Shown here: positions 19,971 to 22,494 of the stretch, in pieces
Layout: each line of letters opens with the position of its first letter
Numbering within the stretch: position 1 is the stretch's first letter
Assembly (NCBI GenBank): GCA_009801015.1
Contig: VHZZ01009562.1
Coordinates: forward strand, 22,924 to 45,417
Source of the DNA: Silene noctiflora
Lineage: Eukaryota > Streptophyta > Magnoliopsida > Caryophyllales > Caryophyllaceae
DNA length: 22,494 bases
Direction: 5' to 3'
The notes under the pieces: generated by a model
Database searches by the model: none
Told to the model about the DNA's origin: nothing
The model's input: the letters and a program-made list of their open reading frames with translations, nothing else
Position numbers and translations under genes: made by a program

Positions 19971-20372
19971 TAGAGATGAAACTGGGTATGTGGGCAGTTG
20001 GCCTGACACCTCATGACTCATTTTAGCATGACACGGGATTGACATGCCCCAGCACGACACGACACACAATAGACCGTGCCTAGGCCAAAATTTGAGAAAA
20101 AAAGATCGTGCCTAGCCCAGGCACAACACGACCCACCTGGACACCGACATGCTTTGGCATGACTAAGCACGCTCAAAATACAAAGAAATAAGGCTAACGT
20201 GGGTATGCTTGCAGCACGACACGACACGCCGTGGACCGTGTCTGACAGCCATTTCAATTTCACTAGCATGACACGAAGCCCACCTTCCTGTACCTGGATT
20301 GTGCTATTTTCTTTTCCTAATACGGTGAGTCGGCACAAGATACGGCCCAAAAAGGGTCCACTTACATCTCTA
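19971..20372. mobile_element. Probable non-autonomous hAT-like element (402 bp)
   Basis: The ends form a short inverted repeat: TAGAGATGAAACTGGG on the left, and TAGAGATGTAAGTGGACC as the reverse complement of the right end. A TAGAGATG-type terminus fits the hAT superfamily. The flanking 8-mers (ATGACTTA and AATTGACC) are only partly alike, so the duplication has decayed or the ends are off by a base or two. Inside, a block beginning CAGCACGACACGACAC occurs twice (about 20050 and 20213), each followed by a 'gaccgtg' stretch. GCACAACACG and similar motifs recur. No transposase frame is present. Confidence 0.5.
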
Positions 20373-20904
20373 AATTGACCTATAAAATGAGGCCGAGGTA
20401 CTTGAAAGTGAAGTTAAAAAGGAAAATGGCATTGGTTGAGTTTGAAGTGATGTGGGCGCCTTAATGAACCAAAAACCATGAAGCTCCCGCGAAATTACTC
20501 GTCTAAGGGAAGGCCATACGATACACTTATATTTTTGTTGTTCAACTGGCTTAGGAAAATGGGTTATTTTACGGGATTAATCTAAACTAAGCCCCTCTTT
20601 TGATATTAATCCACACTACAGTTTAACTGAAAAAAAATCCAATTTTTTGTATCATTTAACTTTTACTAAACTGATGGAAGGGCAACCTTGAGAACCGATT
20701 TCCTCTTGAATATTTACCTATTAATCTAATTACCCAGTGTTCTTCCCTCATTTCACAAACACATTTTACCCAAAATGTTTCTTCCTCTAAAACCCGAATT
20801 ATTCACGCTTAAATCCCTAAAATAATTTCTAAATCAACCTAAATCAATCACGAAGCTTTATCTTTGCGAAATCAATCATAAATTTGCAGCTCCATGGCAA
20901 ATGT
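20373..20904. other. Unassigned intergenic sequence ending in ATGGCAAATGT
   Basis: No complete gene is seen. The last 200 bases (about 20700-20893) are low in G and rich in ATC-type leader sequence, reaching TTTGCAGCTCC and then ATGGCAAATGT before the LTR starts at 20905. This could be the 5' leader and first codons of a gene interrupted by the retrotransposon, or chance. Confidence 0.3.
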
Positions 20905-22494
20905 TGTAACACCCGAGAATAATTAATTCGTATTTTAAATTATTTTAATAATTAATTACGATAAATATGATTTTAAATATTATTTTTCGTAAAATATAAA
21001 ATCTTGTAGTATATTAATTATATTATTACTACTTAAGTCCGTCTTAAATGTATAGTAGCATTTGGACGTTAAATAAGCGAATTCCGACTCATTAAGTCAA
21101 ATTGGGCCTAAAATGAGCTAAGCCCCATATAAGCCTCCATTCCACCAACTCACTTCATAAAAACCTTCCTTCAACCTCTCATCTCCATTAGCATAACATT
21201 TCCTCTTAAACCACCATTTTTACACAAACATTTCTTTCAATCTTAAGACGAACATAACTCCTTAATTTCTTACCCGATTTCATTGATTTTCGCGCCAAAC
21301 TTCTTCTTTTCTCATCCTCCTTCTAAGTAAGTATAAAAGTTCTGGTTTTTCTCCCTTGAACCCCCATTTTCGAATTCCCTTGTCCTCAATTTATGGAGAA
21401 TTTCTTATCTAACAAGTGTTATTCTGTTTTTAGGGGAAGGATTAGACGATCCCGATGCCGACTCATACGTTGTGGAGGATTTTCAGGAAGACTAGGAAGC
21501 TCAAGGTAACTTTGATAGGCTCCTCGGCGATACATGAGATTTTGAGTGTTTTATTTGAGTTAATATGTGAAATTTCATGTTAGAATGGTTTACTTTGGTT
21601 CATTAGTTGATTTCCATATTTCAATTCTGGTTTTGTTGAGTATTGAGCATGAATGTTGTTAGAATAGTTGAGTTTCATGCTGGAAATGTTAGATTGTCAC
21701 TCATTCACATGTTTTAATGGAATTGTATGTATTTCTTGCCTTGAATGTTGAATTCTTTTGGGTAAATTCACATGTTGGATGATGGGATATCATGGATGCT
21801 GGAAAAATATGTGTTTACGTGTTCAACATGCCAAAACATGCTAGAAAATAAGTCGGAAAATCATATTACTTGTGAAATTGCTGAAATTCTTCATCAGGTG
21901 TCCCCAGCCGGTGGACCGGCTGCCGGTCTGCCAGCCGGCTGGGAACATTCTGCCTCATTTTGTGAAGTTTCTGTGTTGGGTTCGTCCCAGCCGGTGGACC
22001 GGCTGCCGGTCCAGTGACCGGCTGGGGGACTTTCTGCCTGTGTGAGATAATTTTCAAGTATCAGGTATACCCAGCCGGTGGACCGGCTGCCGGTCTGCCA
22101 ACCGGCTGGGGTACTTCCTGGAAGTTTCTGGTTCAATTTTGAGTTTTGAGATATAGTTGTGTTCCCAGCCGGTCCACTGGCTGGCTGGGAGTTCTCTGCC
22201 TCAATTTATCAATTCTGTTTATAAATGTTGTCCCAACCGGTGGACCGGCTGCCGGTCCACTGACCGGCTGGGAACCTCCTGGATGTATTTTCTGAAATTG
22301 GGTTTTGACCTGTTGGCTCAGCCGGTAGGCCGGCAGCCGGTCCCTTGGACCAGCCAGGAGCCCCTGTTTCCTTATTTACTTTATTTTGCTCATTGTACGA
22401 TAAATATGAATTAAGTTTATGATTTGTTTACGTTTCAACATATGTTCATGAATTGTTTACACTTCATTATGAACTTTGATTTGATCTCATATGC
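20905..22494 (+). mobile_element. 5' part of a long LTR (Ty3/gypsy type), running off the window
   Basis: The element starts TGTAACACCCGAGAATAATT, a common start of long plant Ty3/gypsy LTRs. No coding frame of note follows for at least 1,590 bp, so the LTR is long or an untranslated leader is included. A GGAGGATTTTCAGGAAG stretch near 21475 resembles GAGGAGGATTTC near 5010 in the left-hand old LTR, suggesting related lineages. The right border lies outside the window. The GC-rich palindromic array from 21903 is inside it. Confidence 0.6.
21903..22358 (+). repeat. Array of six GC-rich palindromic units in the LTR
   Basis: The units lie at 21903-21943, 21986-22026, 22070-22110, 22164-22189 (shortened), 22232-22272 and 22317-22358, starting 68-94 bp apart. 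A full unit is 41 bp. Its ends, CCCAGCCGGT and ACCGGCTGGG, are exact reverse complements in units 2 and 3. The middle holds a second palindrome (GGACCGGCTGCCGGTC). Each unit can form a strong hairpin as DNA or RNA and is dense in CCGG and CAG/CTG sites. The DNA between units is AT-rich with partial similarity from unit to unit (for example TTCTGCCT, CCTGGA). Unit 6 is the most degraded. Confidence 0.9.

Noticed and set aside
21903-22358. CRISPR-like look (repeats of 41 bp with spacers of 42-53 bp)
   Set aside because: The genome is eukaryotic, the spacers resemble each other in part, unit lengths vary, and the array lies within an LTR.
21772-22414. Several open frames across the GC-rich array with PAGGPAAG-like or SRSTGW-like repeats
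   Set aside because: Periodic peptides appear in several frames on both strands because the DNA itself is repeated and palindromic, not because it is coding.
1-22494. tRNA, rRNA or small RNA genes
   Set aside because: No cloverleaf-type A/B box pairs or conserved rRNA segments were recognised by eye. A tRNAscan or Rfam search would settle it.

Overview
This window is nuclear DNA from a flowering plant, most likely a eudicot. Evidence: intron-rich genes with GT-AG introns, a plant-specific receptor kinase, plant LTR retrotransposons and MITEs. I cannot fix the species. A Caryophyllales-type genome is only a weak impression from the repeat style.

Layout. Positions 1-4966 are the decayed 3' half of a Ty3/gypsy element of the Tat type. 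It has integrase on the + strand with five internal stops (about 195-1112), a spacer, a degenerate antisense gene (4036-2090, minus) with its own TATA box, and a 645-bp LTR (4322-4966). Positions 4967-6167 look like the right part of an older, different LTR ending in TGTTACA. Positions 6232-7196 hold three copies of one MITE family of about 320 bp, nested inside one another. Positions 7200-7955 are the promoter and leader of the main gene.

The main gene (7956-14903, +) is a complete 11-exon SERK-type co-receptor kinase of the SERK1/2 kind, predicted at 620 residues. All introns are GT-AG. Converging on it from the other side is a complete 6-exon IST1-like (ESCRT-III-associated) gene (19292-16037, minus), predicted at 789 residues. 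About half of that protein is a six-copy in-frame tandem repeat. The two stop codons lie 1.13 kb apart.

Upstream of the IST1-like gene are a probable non-autonomous hAT-type element (19971-20372) and, from 20905 to the window end, the 5' part of a long LTR beginning TGTAACACCC. That LTR contains six GC-rich palindromic units (21903-22358).

The two intact genes act in the plasma-membrane/endosome system: SERKs are co-receptors at the cell surface, and IST1-like proteins work with ESCRT-III in endosomal sorting. Nothing here shows that they are functionally linked. I saw no wholly new multi-gene system. The most unusual structures are the IST1-like repeat tail, the triple-nested MITE, and the palindromic array in the right-hand LTR.
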